From NCBI RefSeq assembly GCF_902498195.1, contig NZ_CABVIY010000004.1, positions 186,001 to 250,000 of the forward strand: a stretch of DNA of 64,000 nt, given 5' to 3'. The notes below the pieces were generated by a model. The model did not search any database. It had not been told where the DNA came from and worked only from the letters and a program-made list of their open reading frames with translations. Made by a program: the position numbers and the translations under genes. This DNA comes from Pseudomonas fluorescens (GTDB lineage Bacteria > Pseudomonadota > Gammaproteobacteria > Pseudomonadales > Pseudomonadaceae). Shown piece after piece: positions 1 to 7,896 of this stretch; positions within the stretch are counted from its first letter, which is position 1; every line of letters begins with the position of its first letter.

Positions 1-91
1 CCATGTACTGGCCCTGGGTGCGCTCGAACTGGCCGACGAAGACCAGCAGCGCTATCTGGAAAAACACGGCAAGACCAGCTGCTCCATCTGA
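1..91 (+). CDS. C-terminal end of an unidentified gene (partial)
   Basis: An open frame enters the window from the left edge (codons from base 2) and ends at TGA 89-91. The visible tail is about 29 residues, charged and helical-looking, with a Cys and Ser near the end (KTSCSI). It stands about 100 bases before the ABC binding-protein gene and reads in the same direction, so the two could share a transcript. Too little remains to name the product. Confidence 0.5.
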   Translation, partial: HVLALGALELADEDQQRYLEKHGKTSCSI

Positions 92-190
92 TTTCAATCC
101 TGACAACTGTCCGACACAGGTAAGACTCTGCGCACTCGAGCGCAGGGTCCTCGTCAGTTCGTCCTTGAAAACCCAATAACAAAGGTCGTC

Positions 191-1813
191 ATGTTCAAGA
201 TAAAAGTTGTTCCTTTACTGCTGGGCGCAGCGGTGATCGGCTGCGCATCGTTTGCCCAGGCGGCATCTACACTGGTTTATTGTTCCGAAGGAAGTCCGGC
301 GGGATTCGATCCAGGCCAATACACCACGGGCACTGACTTTGATGCGTCGGCGGAAACAGTATTCAATCGCCTGACTCAGTTCGAACGTGGAGGAACGACA
401 CTGGTTGAGGGGCTCGCCACAAGTTGGGATGTGTCGCAGGATGTATTGACCTATACCTTCCATTTGCGCAAAGGGGTCAAGTTCCATACGACGCCTTACT
501 TCAAGCCATCCCGGGACTTCAATGCCGATGATGTGCTGTTCACCTTCAATAGAATGCTTAACCGGGACGACCCATTCCGTAAAGCCTACCCGACCGAGTT
601 CCCTTATTTCACGGACATGGGCCTGGACACTAACATTACCGGCCTCAACAAAGTCGACGACTACACCGTTCAATTCCACCTGAAAACGGTCGACGCCGCG
701 TTCGCGCAGGACATGGCGATGAGTTTCGCCTCGATCCAGTCCGCCGAATACGCCGCACAGCTGCTCCGGCAAGGCAAACCCTCGGACCTCAATCAGAAGC
801 CGATCGGTACCGGCCCGTTCGTGTTCAAGAGTTATCAGAAAGACTCCAATATTCGTTTCGCCGGTAACAAGGAGTACTGGAAGCCCGAGGATGTGCGGCT
901 CGATACCCTGATCTTCGCGATCACGCCCAACCCGTCGGTCCGGATCCAGAAGCTGGCAAAGAATGAATGCCAGGTCAGCTATTACCCGCGTCCCGCCGAC
1001 CTGGCGGCGCTCAGGGCTGACAAGCACCTGAGCCTGCCCAGTCAGGCCGGGTTCAACATCGGCTACCTCGCCTATAACGTGATGGACAAGATCAAGGGCT
1101 CTGATGAGCCGAACCCGATGGCGCAACTCAAGGTTCGCCAGGCGCTGGACATGGCGATACAGAAGCAAAACATCATCGACGCGGTGTATGAAGGTGCCGG
1201 GCAAAAGGCAGTCAATGCCATGCCACCGACCCAATGGTCCTACGACACGACCATCAAGGATGCACCGTACGATGTGGCCAGGGCCAGGCAGTTGCTCAAG
1301 GAAGCGGGGATCAAGGAGGGCACGGAAATCACGTTATGGGCGATGCCTGTCCAGCGTCCTTACAACCCGAACGCCAAGCTCATGGCCGAAATGATCCAGG
1401 CCGACTGGGCGAAAATCGGCATCAAGGCCAAGATCGTCAGTTACGAATGGGGCGAGTACAACAAGCGCGCCAAGCAGGGTGAGAACGGCGCGATCCTGAT
1501 CGGCTGGAGTGGCGACAATGGGGACCCGGATAACTGGCTGGGCACCCTGTTCAGCTGCGATGCCTTGAATGGCAACAACTATGCGAAGTGGTGCGATCCG
1601 AAGTACGACGCCTTGATCAAGGAAGCCAAATCCACGGCCGACCATGGCAAGCGTGTCGCCTTGTATCAACAGGCCCAGCACATTCTCAAAGACGCGGTGC
1701 CCATCACGCCGATTGCCCACTCGACGATATTCCAGCCGCTGCGCAACTCGGTGGACGGGTACAAGATCAGTCCGTCCGGCTACAGCTCGTTCTACGGAGT
1801 CGGTATCAAGTAA
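191..1813 (+). CDS. ABC transporter periplasmic peptide-binding protein (SBP family 5, DppA-like)
   Basis: The 540-residue product has the length and order of family 5 solute-binding proteins (DppA/OppA). A cleavable signal peptide ends near residue 24 (ASFAQA), followed by the STLVYCSEGSPAGFDP start typical of mature DppA. The family captures di- or oligopeptides in the periplasm and passes them to a membrane permease. No permease or ATPase genes lie beside it, so it probably works with a transporter encoded elsewhere. The gene is convergent with the aldehyde dehydrogenase downstream. The family is clear; the exact ligand (dipeptide, haem or another small compound) cannot be told. Confidence 0.88.
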   Translation: MFKIKVVPLLLGAAVIGCASFAQAASTLVYCSEGSPAGFDPGQYTTGTDFDASAETVFNRLTQFERGGTTLVEGLATSWDVSQDVLTYTFHLRKGVKFHTTPYFKPSRDFNADDVLFTFNRMLNRDDPFRKAYPTEFPYFTDMGLDTNITGLNKVDDYTVQFHLKTVDAAFAQDMAMSFASIQSAEYAAQLLRQGKPSDLNQKPIGTGPFVFKSYQKDSNIRFAGNKEYWKPEDVRLDTLIFAITPNPSVRIQKLAKNECQVSYYPRPADLAALRADKHLSLPSQAGFNIGYLAYNVMDKIKGSDEPNPMAQLKVRQALDMAIQKQNIIDAVYEGAGQKAVNAMPPTQWSYDTTIKDAPYDVARARQLLKEAGIKEGTEITLWAMPVQRPYNPNAKLMAEMIQADWAKIGIKAKIVSYEWGEYNKRAKQGENGAILIGWSGDNGDPDNWLGTLFSCDALNGNNYAKWCDPKYDALIKEAKSTADHGKRVALYQQAQHILKDAVPITPIAHSTIFQPLRNSVDGYKISPSGYSSFYGVGIK

Positions 1814-1876
1814 GAGTGTGGCGAGCCGGTGCCATTGGGTTCACCTGACAGGCGGCATCGGCAGCGCCACCCAATG

Positions 1877-3310
1877 TCAGCCCTGCAAATACACCGCATG
1901 GGTATGGGTGTACTCATACAACCCGTGCTTGCCATCCGCGCCGCCGATGCCGGATTTGCGCACGCCGGCATGGAAGCCTTGCATGGCTTCGAAGTTCTCG
2001 CGGTTGACATAGGTTTCGCCAAAATCCAGCTCGCGCATGGCGTGCAGGGTTTTGCCCAGGTCACGGGTGTAGATCGATGAAGTCAGGCCATACTCGCAGT
2101 CGTTGGCCAGGGCGATGGCTTCGTCCAGGTCGTCGATGATCTGGATCGGCAGCACCGGGCCGAAAATCTCCTGGCGCATGATGTCCATGTCGGCGCGGCA
2201 ACCGGCCAATACCGTGGGCTGGAAGTGGAACCCATTCGGCAGGTCGGCGATTTGCCCGCCACTGATCAAGCTCGCACCCTGGCTCAACGCCGTGCGGACC
2301 TTGGAGTTGACGCTGTCCAGGCCCTGGCGGTTGATCAACGGGCCCATTTCAACGTCCGGTCGGGCTATCGGGTCGCCGTAGCGCGTGGCGTTCATCGCCG
2401 CAGCGATACGTTCGATGAATTGATCCGCCACCTTGCGCTCGACGTACACCCGTTCGGCGCAATTGCACACCTGGCCACTGTTGATGATCCGCGAGTCGCG
2501 GATGGCCTTCACCGCCAGCTCCAGATCAGCGTCCGCCAGCACGATGGCCGGCGCCTTGCCGCCCAGTTCCAGGTTGAGCTTGGTGATGTTCGGCGCGGCG
2601 GCGGCCATGATTCGCGAGCCGGTGTCGACGCTGCCAGTGAAGCTGATCATGTCCACGCCTTTGTGCGCACTCAGCGCCGCGCCTACCCGGCCGTCACCGC
2701 AGACCACGTTGAACACGCCGGGCGGCAGGTCGGTTTCGGCCACCAGTCGGGCGAACTCAAAGCAGTTGTTCGGGGTTTCTTCGCTGGGCTTGATGACGAT
2801 GGTGTTGCCGGTCAGCAGCGCCGGGGCCATCTTGCGGGCGATCAGGAAGAACGGAAAATTCCACGGCAGAATCCCGGCCACCACGCCCAGGGGTTTACGG
2901 AACAGGAAGATATTTTCGTTCGGCCGGTCGCTGGTGATGATTTCCCCTTCGATGCGTCGGGCCCACTCGGCCATGTAGTCGAGGTAGTCGGCGGTGAAAT
3001 TCACCTCGACCTCGGCCAGGCTGCTGATCTTGCCTTGCTCCAGGGTAATGGTGCGTGCCAGGTGCGCAACGTTGTCCCGCAGCTTGGCGGCGATCCGGCG
3101 CAAATAGCCGGCACGGTCATTGGCCGGTTTGCGCGACCAGTCCTTTTGCGCGGCGCGGGCGGCGGCGAGGGCGCGTTCGACGTCTTCAGCCGTGGAGGCC
3201 GGGACTTTCGACAGCACCGCGCCGGTGGCCGGGTTGATGACATCCAGATGGGCGGCGCTGGCCACAAACTGGCCGTTGATGAAGTTTTCATAGACAGGCA
3301 CGGACGACAT
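1877..3310 (-). CDS. aldA: Lactaldehyde dehydrogenase (AldA-like)
   Basis: The 477-residue protein aligns by eye with E. coli AldA along its whole length. Shared landmarks are the GILPWNFPFF and KPSE cofactor region, ELGGKAP with the general-base Glu, NSGQVCNCAERVYV with the nucleophilic Cys, and the NRENFEAMQGFHAG tail. AldA oxidises L-lactaldehyde to L-lactate with NAD in the cytoplasm. It is the last gene of a minus-strand operon with rhmA, rhmD and rhmT, and RhmA cleavage yields lactaldehyde, so the assignment fits the pathway. The gap to rhmA is about 20 bases. Confidence 0.9.
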   Translation of the reverse strand: MSSVPVYENFINGQFVASAAHLDVINPATGAVLSKVPASTAEDVERALAAARAAQKDWSRKPANDRAGYLRRIAAKLRDNVAHLARTITLEQGKISSLAEVEVNFTADYLDYMAEWARRIEGEIITSDRPNENIFLFRKPLGVVAGILPWNFPFFLIARKMAPALLTGNTIVIKPSEETPNNCFEFARLVAETDLPPGVFNVVCGDGRVGAALSAHKGVDMISFTGSVDTGSRIMAAAAPNITKLNLELGGKAPAIVLADADLELAVKAIRDSRIINSGQVCNCAERVYVERKVADQFIERIAAAMNATRYGDPIARPDVEMGPLINRQGLDSVNSKVRTALSQGASLISGGQIADLPNGFHFQPTVLAGCRADMDIMRQEIFGPVLPIQIIDDLDEAIALANDCEYGLTSSIYTRDLGKTLHAMRELDFGETYVNRENFEAMQGFHAGVRKSGIGGADGKHGLYEYTHTHAVYLQG

Positions 3311-3330
3311 GGGGGCGACTCCTTGGCTGG

Positions 3331-4131
3331 TCAGTAGGTACGCGACGGCGCTTGTTCGGTGGCCGGTGTGCGGTAGCGGGCGAGGGTGGTCATGGCGCTG
3401 TGGCGCAACAGGCTGATGTCGATGGCCACCGCGATGAATTGGCAGCCCCAGCTCTGGTAGCGCCGCGCGTCCTCTTCATTCGGGGCGAGGATGCCGCAGG
3501 CCTTGCCGGCCGCCAGCGTGGCATCCACCGCGTGGCGGATGCGCTCCTGGACCTGCGGGTGCCCCGGATTGCCGGAATGCCCCAGGCCAATGGACAAGTC
3601 CGCCGGGCCGATAAACACCGCGTCGACGCCTTCGACGGCGGCAATCGCCTCGACGTTTTCCACGCCGAGGCGCGATTCCACCTGCACGATCAGGCACAGC
3701 TGTTCATGGGCGGTGTTCAGGTAGTCCGGCACGCCGTCCCAGCGCGTAGCGCGGGTCAGGCCGCCACCGACGCCGCGAATGCCATGGGGCGGATAACGCG
3801 TGGCGCGCACCAGCGCCCGGGCCTGCTCGGCGGTTTCGACCATCGGGATCATCAGCGTCTGTGCGCCGATGTCGAGCAGTTGCTTGATCAGGTTGGCGTC
3901 GCCGTTCACCGCGCGCACGATCGGTGCGGTGGAATAGGGCGCGACGGCCTGCAATTGCGCCAGCACCCCGGGCACGGTGTTCGGCGCGTGTTCACCGTCG
4001 ATCAGCATCCAGTCGTAACCGGTGGTGGCGACGATCTCGGCGGCGTAGCCGGTGGCGAACCCGGCCCAGATGCCATATTGGGTCGCCGGTTGTTTCAGTG
4101 CGGCCTTGAAAGCGTTGTGCGGCATGTTCAT
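3331..4131 (-). CDS. rhmA: 2-keto-3-deoxy-L-rhamnonate aldolase
   Basis: This HpcH/HpaI-family class II aldolase is about 266 residues long and resembles E. coli RhmA (YfaU). Matching blocks are GYDWMLIDGEHAPN, the metal-site strand VQVES, and VFIGPADLSIGLG. It splits 2-keto-3-deoxy-L-rhamnonate into pyruvate and L-lactaldehyde. The reading frame is open to 4176, but AAGGAG lies six bases before the ATG at 4131, whereas the longer start would overlap rhmD. The shorter start is therefore chosen. It sits between rhmD and aldA, which act before and after it. Confidence 0.9.
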   Translation of the reverse strand: MNMPHNAFKAALKQPATQYGIWAGFATGYAAEIVATTGYDWMLIDGEHAPNTVPGVLAQLQAVAPYSTAPIVRAVNGDANLIKQLLDIGAQTLMIPMVETAEQARALVRATRYPPHGIRGVGGGLTRATRWDGVPDYLNTAHEQLCLIVQVESRLGVENVEAIAAVEGVDAVFIGPADLSIGLGHSGNPGHPQVQERIRHAVDATLAAGKACGILAPNEEDARRYQSWGCQFIAVAIDISLLRHSAMTTLARYRTPATEQAPSRTY

Positions 4132-4145
4132 CTTGGGCTCCTTGC

Positions 4146-5330
4146 TCAGCGGCTGTACGGCCGATGCAGTTGGCATTCGGGATTGAGCGTCACGCCAAAG
4201 CCCGGCTGATCCAGTTCCGACAAACGCATGCGGCCATTGACCGGCACCGGTTCGCCGAGTAATTGCGGATGGAACATCGGCACCACTTCATCAGCCTTCG
4301 GCGCCATCATCAGGAATTCGGCGAACGGGCTGTTATGCCGGGTGGCGACGAAGTGATAGCTGTAGACCGACGAGCCGTGGGGAATGACCAGCGCGTTGTG
4401 GGCATCGGCCAGGGCGGAAATTTTCACCAGCTCGGTGAGGCCGCCGCACCAGCCGACGTCGGGCTGGATGATGTCGCAGCAGCCCATTTCCAGCAGCATG
4501 CGGAAGCCCCAGCGGGTGGCTTCGTGTTCGCCGGTGGTCACCAGCATGCCTTTGGGCACGTTGTTGCGCAGGGCTGCGTAGCCCCAGTAATCATCAGGCG
4601 GCAGGGCTTCTTCGATCCACTTCAAGCCGTGTTCGTGGGCACCGATGGCCAGCTTGGTGGCGTAGTTGAGGTCCAGGCTCATCCAGCAATCGAGCATCAA
4701 CCAGAAGTCCGGGCCGACGCGCTCGCGCATCGTTGCCAGTTCTTCGAGGTTCTTGCGCAGGCCTTCCTCGCCTTCGGCCGGCCCGTGGTGCAGCGGCATC
4801 TTGCCGCCGATGAAACCCATTTTCTGCGCCAGGTCCGGGCGGGCGCCGGTGGCGTAGAACTGCAACTCGTCGCGCACGGCACCGCCGAGCAACTGGTGCA
4901 CGGGTTCCTGGCGGATCTTGCCGAGCAAGTCCCACAGCGCCAGGTCGACCCCGGAAATCGTGTTGATCACGATGCCTTTGCGTCCGTAATACAGGGTCGA
5001 CTGGTACATCTGGTCCCAGATTTTTTCGATGTCGGTGACCTTTGCGCCTTCGAGGAACCGCGCCAGATGTTTCTCGACGATATAGGCCGCCGGCTCGCCG
5101 CCGGTGGTCACGGCGAAACCGACGGTGCCGTCGCTGGCTTCGATTTCCACCACCAGGGTGCCGAGCACGTTGATGCCGAAGGTGCGGCGGCTCTGGCGGT
5201 ATTCGGGGTATTTGCTCATTGGCGTGGCGATGTGATCGTCGATCCAGTGGCCGTCCGCCTGATCGTGATAATCCGCGCCGCCGCCTCGCAGGGTGAAAGC
5301 GCGGACGTGTTTGATGGTTGGAATGCCCAT
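4146..5330 (-). CDS. rhmD: L-rhamnonate dehydratase
   Basis: The 394-residue protein belongs to the enolase superfamily (mandelate racemase subgroup) and closely resembles E. coli RhmD. It has the N-terminal capping domain, then a barrel with metal ligands in the [19 protein letters not shown] and TTGEHE strands and a late His in [12 protein letters not shown]. It removes water from L-rhamnonate to give 2-keto-3-deoxy-L-rhamnonate. It lies between the transporter and the aldolase in the same operon, with gaps of 14 to 17 bases. Confidence 0.93.
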   Translation of the reverse strand: MGIPTIKHVRAFTLRGGGADYHDQADGHWIDDHIATPMSKYPEYRQSRRTFGINVLGTLVVEIEASDGTVGFAVTTGGEPAAYIVEKHLARFLEGAKVTDIEKIWDQMYQSTLYYGRKGIVINTISGVDLALWDLLGKIRQEPVHQLLGGAVRDELQFYATGARPDLAQKMGFIGGKMPLHHGPAEGEEGLRKNLEELATMRERVGPDFWLMLDCWMSLDLNYATKLAIGAHEHGLKWIEEALPPDDYWGYAALRNNVPKGMLVTTGEHEATRWGFRMLLEMGCCDIIQPDVGWCGGLTELVKISALADAHNALVIPHGSSVYSYHFVATRHNSPFAEFLMMAPKADEVVPMFHPQLLGEPVPVNGRMRLSELDQPGFGVTLNPECQLHRPYSR

Positions 5331-5347
5331 GGTGTGACTCCTCAGGT

Positions 5348-6643
5348 TTAAACGGTGGCCGGTTTGTTCGAGGCTTTATGGCCGGGCGAACGGATGCCCA
5401 ATACCAGCAACGCGGCGATGACAGTGGTGGCGGACAGGACGTAGAGACCGGCGGCCGGTGAATGGAAGGCGCCTTCGGCCCAGTTTTTCAGTACCGGGGC
5501 GATGAAGCCGCCGAGGGCGCCGAACGAGTTGATCAGGGCGATGCCGGCCGCCGCGGCACTGCCGGCGAGGTAACTGGAGGGAAAGGTCCAGAACACCGGT
5601 TGCACGGCGATGAAACCGGAAGCGGCGAAGCACAGGGCGACGATGCCCAGGAACGGGCTGCTGAAGGTCACCGAGCAGGCGATCCCGGCAGCGGCCATCA
5701 GCAAGGTCAGGCTCGCGGTGCGGCGACGTTCGCCGGTGCGGTCGCTGTAGCCGGGAATCAGGTACGCGGCCACCAGTGCGCAGATCCAGGGGATCGCCGT
5801 GACCAGTCCGACCATCAACCCGACCTTGGTGCCCAGCAACCCGCCAACCTGGGTCGGCAGGTAGAACACCACGCCGTAGACGCTGGCCTGGATCAGCAAA
5901 TAAATCAGGCACAGGTACAGCACCGACGGTTGGCACAACACGTTGAGCAGGCTGCGGCCGTGGTTCTGTTTATGGCTGTCTTCCTGGTCGAGCAGGGTCT
6001 GCACTTGCTGGCGTTCCTCGGCGGTCAGCCATTTCGCATCGGCCGGGCGATTGTCCAGGTAAAAGTAGGCCCAGACGCCGACGACAGAGGCCATCAAGCC
6101 TTCCACTGCAAACAGCCATTGCCAGCCGTGGAAGCCGGCAAAGCCGTCCAGTTCCAGCAGCAGGCCGGACAACGGGCTGCCGAAGATGAAGGCCAGCGGC
6201 GCGCCGAAGTAGAAGAAACCCATGGCCTTGCCGCGCACGGCGCTGGGGAACCAGTAGGTGAGGTAGAGAATCACGCCGGGAAAGAACCCTGCCTCGGCCA
6301 CGCCCAGCAGGAAACGCAGGACATAAAAGGTGGTTTCGTTGTGGGCGAAGACCATGGCCGCGGAGACCAGGCCCCAGGTGACCATGATGCGGCACATCCA
6401 CAGGCGTGCGCCGACGCGGTGCAGAATCAGGTTGCTGGGCACTTCGAGCAGCGCGTAGCCGACGAAGAACACCCCGGCGCCAAAGGCGAAGGCGGCGTCA
6501 CTGATGTGGGTATCGGCCTGGAAGGCTTGCTTGGCGAACCCGACGTTGGCGCGGTCGAGGAAGGCCATGATGTACATCAACAGGAGAAACGGGAGCAGCC
6601 GCCAGGAAATTTTGGCGAGCAGAGGCGCGGGTAGAGTCTTCAT
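5348..6643 (-). CDS. rhmT: MFS transporter, probable L-rhamnonate uptake (RhmT-like)
   Basis: The protein is about 431 residues long with some twelve membrane segments and looks like the anion:cation symporter branch of MFS (RhmT/YfaV, GudP). [16 protein letters not shown] in the first loop is a family hallmark. It probably imports L-rhamnonate across the inner membrane. The frame extends to 6667, but AAAGGAAAA stands at good spacing before the ATG at 6643, and the upstream ATG has no ribosome site. It is the first gene of the rhm operon and is divergent from the LysR gene. Confidence 0.85.
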   Translation of the reverse strand: MKTLPAPLLAKISWRLLPFLLLMYIMAFLDRANVGFAKQAFQADTHISDAAFAFGAGVFFVGYALLEVPSNLILHRVGARLWMCRIMVTWGLVSAAMVFAHNETTFYVLRFLLGVAEAGFFPGVILYLTYWFPSAVRGKAMGFFYFGAPLAFIFGSPLSGLLLELDGFAGFHGWQWLFAVEGLMASVVGVWAYFYLDNRPADAKWLTAEERQQVQTLLDQEDSHKQNHGRSLLNVLCQPSVLYLCLIYLLIQASVYGVVFYLPTQVGGLLGTKVGLMVGLVTAIPWICALVAAYLIPGYSDRTGERRRTASLTLLMAAAGIACSVTFSSPFLGIVALCFAASGFIAVQPVFWTFPSSYLAGSAAAAGIALINSFGALGGFIAPVLKNWAEGAFHSPAAGLYVLSATTVIAALLVLGIRSPGHKASNKPATV

Positions 6644-6734
6644 CGCAGTTTTCCTTTGGTAGGGCATTTGTTCTTATGGGAAGGACTGTACGGCCGCTGA
6701 TCGATGCGTTACAAATCGAATCTAGCTCACAACT

Positions 6735-6751
6735 GATACCCTCAAGGTATC
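6735..6751. promoter_or_regulatory. Inverted repeat between rhmT and the LysR gene, probable regulator site
   Basis: GATACC-CTCAA-GGTATC is a perfect 6-bp inverted repeat with a 5-base centre. It lies about 20 bases before the LysR start and about 90 bases before rhmT. LysR regulators commonly bind T-N11-A dyads of this size in divergent intergenic regions. Binding is inferred. Confidence 0.6.
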
Positions 6752-6768
6752 GATAAAAAAGGCCTGCC

Positions 6769-7710
6769 ATGACCACGCCAATCCTCTCCCGCAGCCTGTT
6801 CAATCGCCTGCGCTACAAGCACCTGCACATGCTGGTGGCGCTCAGCACCAGCCAGAACCTGCACCGCGCCTCGCAAACCCTGGCCATGTCGCAACCGGCG
6901 GCCACCCGCATGCTCCATGAGATTGAAGACATGTTTGGCTGCGACCTGTTCGAGCGTCTACCGCGCGGCATGCGCCCGACGGCGCTGGGCCAGGAGTTGA
7001 TCCGCTTTGCCGAGTCGGCCTTGAGCGGCCTCGACCGTTGCGCCGAGGACCTGATGGCGCGGCAGCAGGGCGGCTACGGTTATCTGTCCATCGGCACCAT
7101 CATGGGCGCAGCGCCAGACCTGGTGATGGACTCGATTGCCGAGATCAAGGCGCTCAATCCGCAACTGCGGATTCGCATCATGGGCGACACCAGCGACCAG
7201 GTGATCCAGTTGCTGGAACAGGGCCGCATTGACCTCGCCATCGCCCGGCGCAATGCCGCCACCGACAGCGAGCACTACGCGTTCGAGCAGCTGGGCAACG
7301 AGCGTTTGCTGGTGGTGGTGCATGCCGGTCACCCGCTGGCCAAACGCAAGAAACTGGAACTGGCGGAACTGGTCAGCGCCTGGCCGTGGATCCTGCAACC
7401 GGAAACCAGCCCGGCGCGAATCGGCCTGGATCAAGCCTTGCAGCGCCTGGCGTTGCCGTTGCCGGCGGACATCATCGAATGCAGTTCGGTGTATTCCATG
7501 CAGCAGCTGATTCAACTGACCGACGCGATCATGGTGCTCTCGGAAACCGCGCTGCGCGACTACCTGAAGATGGGGCTGGTGGTGGCGCTGCCGGTGGAAC
7601 TGGATGTGCAACTGGCGCCGTTCGGGCTGCTGTTGCGCAAGGGGGAGCACATCAGTCGGGAGTTGGGGTTGTTCATCGATCTGTTGCGAAGCAAAGCCGG
7701 AAAATTTTGA
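6769..7710 (+). CDS. LysR-family transcriptional regulator of the rhm operon
   Basis: The 313-residue protein has an N-terminal winged helix-turn-helix (residues about 15-75, with SQPAATRMLHEIEDMFG) and a C-terminal periplasmic-binding-like effector domain. It is divergently placed from the rhamnonate operon with an inverted repeat between them, so it most likely controls that operon and itself in response to rhamnonate or an intermediate. In E. coli the rhm genes are beside an IclR-type regulator (RhmR), so the regulator class differs here. The effector is unknown. Confidence 0.85.
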   Translation: MTTPILSRSLFNRLRYKHLHMLVALSTSQNLHRASQTLAMSQPAATRMLHEIEDMFGCDLFERLPRGMRPTALGQELIRFAESALSGLDRCAEDLMARQQGGYGYLSIGTIMGAAPDLVMDSIAEIKALNPQLRIRIMGDTSDQVIQLLEQGRIDLAIARRNAATDSEHYAFEQLGNERLLVVVHAGHPLAKRKKLELAELVSAWPWILQPETSPARIGLDQALQRLALPLPADIIECSSVYSMQQLIQLTDAIMVLSETALRDYLKMGLVVALPVELDVQLAPFGLLLRKGEHISRELGLFIDLLRSKAGKF

Positions 7711-7896
7711 TTCGTTGGTCAGTTTTTTTGTAACTGGTTATTTGCGGCAAGCGCATAAGCCTATAAACTTAACCTTTCAGTCAGCTTTGCACCGTCATTT
7801 CAGCCCTTTGAATCGTCAAGAAGGGCTCCCGCTAGACTCAAGAATTCCAGTACATAACCACAAGGGCGGCGCCCATGACCGCCCAGAGGATGATCC

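Noticed and set aside
2225..3337. Plus-strand ORF of 370 codons opposite aldA
   Set aside because: Shadow frame; the aldA product has complete catalytic motifs and matches its family from end to end.
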